NCBI GenBank assembly: GCA_027488335.1
Contig: JAIYBU010000085.1
Location: 1 to 64,000 of the forward strand
Source of the DNA: Cytophagaceae bacterium
Lineage (GTDB): Bacteria > Bacteroidota > Bacteroidia > Cytophagales > Spirosomataceae
Length of the DNA stretch: 64,000 nt
Direction of reading: 5' to 3'
This document shows positions 61,512 to 64,000 of the stretch, piece by piece (position 1 is the stretch's first letter; each line of letters opens with the position of its first letter). Under the pieces are notes generated by a model. The model did not search any database. It was not told the origin of the DNA and worked only from the letters and a program-made list of their open reading frames with translations. The translations under genes and the position numbers were made by a program.

Positions 61512-62135
61512 ATGAAAAAATTAATCCTATTCCTTTCTGCAATTGTAGTGTTAGCCTCTTGCCAAAAGAAAGAATATGCTTCTTTCCAAAAGAGTAGCAC
61601 ACCCACTTATACAGTGGTTAAAAAACAAGTAGTAGCAGCTCAACCATCAATGGATGTTGCCATTGTCGAACAAGCAACCGCTTCGATTGTCGCCCCAACA
61701 GAAGTGACATTAGCAGCTGACAATTCAGTAACAGTATCCTCTTTGAATACTGAAACTACAACAGTTCCTGCAGTAACAGAAAGCCAAGTAATGACTTTCA
61801 ACGAGCAAGCAGTAAATGCAGAATTTGAAAAATTGAATAAGTTAGAGCAATATGTTGCTGCTCACGAAGGAGTAACTATTGAGGATGTAAAAGAAACAGC
61901 ACTTACAGAAGACCTAAAATTAGATACAAATGTAACTAATGCAGTCGTAGCTGGAGAATTACCATTGGGTATTCCTGCTTTCTGGTGGGGTTGTGTACTT
62001 GGCTTACTTGGAGTATTAGCAGTTTACTTAATCACTGATAAAGACAAAGAGCAAACTAAAAAAGCATTATATGGTTGTTTAGCATGGACTGTTCTTTGGG
62101 CAGTTTACTACTTTGTAGTATTAGCTTCATTCTAA
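61512..62135 (+). CDS. Lipoprotein-like membrane-anchored protein, paralog 1
   Basis: Start MKKLILFLSAIVVLASCQKKEYASFQKS (lipobox); C-terminal ELPLGIPAFWWGCVLGLLGVLAVYLITDKDKEQTKKALYGCLAW. Confidence 0.7.
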   Translation: MKKLILFLSAIVVLASCQKKEYASFQKSSTPTYTVVKKQVVAAQPSMDVAIVEQATASIVAPTEVTLAADNSVTVSSLNTETTTVPAVTESQVMTFNEQAVNAEFEKLNKLEQYVAAHEGVTIEDVKETALTEDLKLDTNVTNAVVAGELPLGIPAFWWGCVLGLLGVLAVYLITDKDKEQTKKALYGCLAWTVLWAVYYFVVLASF

Positions 62136-62155
62136 TAGTAAATATTAGCATCCTC

Positions 62156-62190
62156 AAAAATAGCCCAAATCAAAAGACTGGGCTATTTTT
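62156..62190 (+). terminator. Rho-independent terminator
   Basis: aaaaatagccca-aatcaaaagac-tgggctattttt. Confidence 0.75.
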
Positions 62191-62220
62191 GTTTATTGAT
62201 AATCACAAAAATCTAATGTT

Positions 62221-62856
62221 ATGAAATCGACAATTATTTCTACAATTGCATTGGTTTTAGCACTTACTTCTTGTCATCAAAAGCAATTTGCTTATGTACA
62301 GAAAGGTAAAGTAGAAAACTATGAGTCTTCGAGAATAGTAATCCAACGCCAAGTTTCTAATCAGGCCAAGAATGAAATAATAGGCACAACAACTAATGAT
62401 ATTACTGAAACAAATCAACTGACTGCTTCGGAAGTGTTGACAAAAAATGTTGAAATATCGTCATTGAATAATAATATTTCGGAAAATGAAGTTTTAGTAT
62501 ATAACCAAGAAAACATAAATACCACTTTCGAAAAACTTAATAAAGTTGAGGCATTTGTTGAGCAAAATACTGAAGCAAGTTTTGAAACAATAAAAAATAC
62601 AGACCTATTAAAGGATATTGAACTTGACACAAATACTTTAGACAATGTGACAAAAGATACGGAGTTACCTTTAAATATTCCAGCCTTTTGGTGGGGATGT
62701 TTCTTAGGGGGATTAGGTATCTTACTTGTCTATGTAATTACTGAAGATAAAGAACAAACCAAAAAAGCTCTCTATGGATGTTTGACTGCTGGTGGAGTAG
62801 TGGCGGTTATTTACATTGTCTTGATTGCAATCGGATTGAGTGCAGGAACATTTTAA
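62221..62856 (+). CDS. Lipoprotein-like membrane-anchored protein, paralog 2
   Basis: LALTSCHQKQFAYVQKG lipobox; C-terminal ELPLNIPAFWWGCFLGGLGILLVYVITEDKEQTKKALYGCL nearly identical to paralog 1. Confidence 0.7.
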   Translation: MKSTIISTIALVLALTSCHQKQFAYVQKGKVENYESSRIVIQRQVSNQAKNEIIGTTTNDITETNQLTASEVLTKNVEISSLNNNISENEVLVYNQENINTTFEKLNKVEAFVEQNTEASFETIKNTDLLKDIELDTNTLDNVTKDTELPLNIPAFWWGCFLGGLGILLVYVITEDKEQTKKALYGCLTAGGVVAVIYIVLIAIGLSAGTF

Positions 62857-62895
62857 GAGCAAGATTCGCTGAGATTTTACTTGAAATTGGATTTT

Positions 62896-63633
62896 ATGAA
62901 AAAAAACATTTTTCTTTTATTAATGACATTTATTTTGGGTGTTCAGGTTGGTAACGCTCAACAATTTTATCGAATCAAATCTGATGTTTCTATCAAAGAT
63001 AAACTCTCGAATGGTTCGTTTCGTTTGACCGTCGGGAAGGTTTATTATGATAAGACCTCTCTAAAAGTTATTTATAAACTTACTTTTCCACAAAAAGAAA
63101 CTATCATTATTAAAGATACTACACTTTACAAAATCACGAAAGATAGTGTTTCTACACAAACCGTTTTGGCATCAAATGAATTTTCGATATTTCATTTATC
63201 ACTTTCTGGAAAACTGGCCGATTATGGATTAAATTCAGGAAATGTGGCAAAAATTTACAAAATATCAAAAGTTGAAAAAGATAAAGATGGTAGAGTAATA
63301 ACAACTTGGAGCGTCGTTGAAAAACAGCTAATGAAAACGCTCGGAAAAATAAAAATGGCCAATGTCAACAAAAAATTAGATGCGATTGCCTTTTATGATG
63401 CCAACGAAAAACTATTGAGTCAACAGTTTTTTAAAGAATATTCTAATTTCAACGGTGTGGAGTTTCCGAAGCAGGTAACTCAAATATCCTATAATTCAGA
63501 TGGTACACAAAACATTCAACAAACAACTTATAAAAATATTATCATTGACCAAGAGGATGAAAACGAAACCTATAATTATCCTATTCCTGTTATTAAATCT
63601 AAGTCTAAACAATCAACTAAAGGCACAAAGTAA
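62896..63633 (+). CDS. Secreted hypothetical protein
   Basis: Signal peptide MKKNIFLLLMTFILGVQVGNAQQ; no family recognised. Confidence 0.6.
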   Translation: MKKNIFLLLMTFILGVQVGNAQQFYRIKSDVSIKDKLSNGSFRLTVGKVYYDKTSLKVIYKLTFPQKETIIIKDTTLYKITKDSVSTQTVLASNEFSIFHLSLSGKLADYGLNSGNVAKIYKISKVEKDKDGRVITTWSVVEKQLMKTLGKIKMANVNKKLDAIAFYDANEKLLSQQFFKEYSNFNGVEFPKQVTQISYNSDGTQNIQQTTYKNIIIDQEDENETYNYPIPVIKSKSKQSTKGTK

Positions 63634-63952
63634 GGCAGAGATAAATTTGCTTAGAGGGGTTATTCAGCCACCACAAAAACGAACATATACTGAAGCTAAA
63701 GAAAATCGTAACGAGGTTCAGTATTTGTTTTCGGGTTTATTTCTTTTTTATAAAACTTTCTTTTCTTCGCAAGATTTGACCGTCTGCACTTTCAGCCCGT
63801 CTTGTTCCGAGTTTGGAATTTTAGCCGTTAAAAAAAGCGGAGTCGTGATGGGCGGAATCAAAACAATGGATAGGCTCACTCGCTGTAATGGTTTGAGCCC
63901 CGAAAAATACACAATGGATTTTAAAGCAAAATTACTGATAGATAAACCTTGA
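63557..63952 (+). CDS. YidD-like (PF01809-type) protein with N-terminal signal peptide
   Basis: MKTKPIIILFLLLNLSLNNQLKAQS then LFYKTFFSSQDLTVCTFSPSCSEFGILAVKKSGVVMGGIKTMDRLTRCNGLSPEKY; overlaps the upstream CDS by 77 bp in another frame. Confidence 0.7.
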   Translation: MKTKPIIILFLLLNLSLNNQLKAQSKAEINLLRGVIQPPQKRTYTEAKENRNEVQYLFSGLFLFYKTFFSSQDLTVCTFSPSCSEFGILAVKKSGVVMGGIKTMDRLTRCNGLSPEKYTMDFKAKLLIDKP

Positions 63953-63954
63953 CG

Positions 63955-64000
63955 ATGCAAAAAAAACTTTTAATACTTTTTATATTTATATACAGTACAA
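63955..64000 (+). CDS. Start of a further secreted protein (truncated by window end)
   Basis: ATGCAAAAAAAACTTTTAATACTTTTTATATTTATATACAGT = MQKKLLILFIFIYS, signal-peptide-like. Confidence 0.4.
   Translation, partial: MQKKLLILFIFIYST

Noticed and set aside
1-64000. CRISPR array, prophage, restriction-modification or toxin-antitoxin defence island
   Set aside because: No regularly spaced direct repeats, Cas, phage structural, methyltransferase/REase pairs or TA genes recognised among the ORFs

Overview
The window is chromosomal DNA from an AT-rich Bacteroidota (Cytophagales-like) genome. Supporting signs are TAnnTTTG promoters, a T9SS type A C-terminus, a GldJ-like lipoprotein, a TonB receptor/DUF4249 pair and SemiSWEET. 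Most of it is housekeeping: rpsJ (partial), nadB, glpK, an RsmB/F-like methyltransferase, recG, tRNA-His(GTG), acyl-ACP desaturase, plsC, fabD, fadD, fabI, acyl-CoA dehydrogenase, accD, mnmG, xth, comF, mfd, ppk2 and msrA. Accessory content is a glycan/lipid glycosyltransferase cluster (22.9-30.3 kb), a class D beta-lactamase with two MBL-fold hydrolases, and a 1554-aa Ig-like secreted protein. No phage, IS transposase, CRISPR array or obvious defence island was found. The strongest non-coding observation is a 477-bp AT-rich intergenic region (44445-44921) dense in DnaA-box-like 9-mers. It lies about 3.6 kb from a pair of parS-like palindromes directly upstream of mnmG (gidA), which makes a candidate oriC/parS region. 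Other leads are a GH78 rhamnosidase-like protein that seems to lack its catalytic barrel, a two-unit inverted element with compensatory arm changes between glycosyltransferase genes, duplicated operator-like palindromes upstream of an acyl-CoA dehydrogenase, and a YidD-like protein whose signal peptide is encoded out of frame inside the upstream gene. Nothing here is proven to be a new system. All calls come from reading sequence and motifs without database searches.
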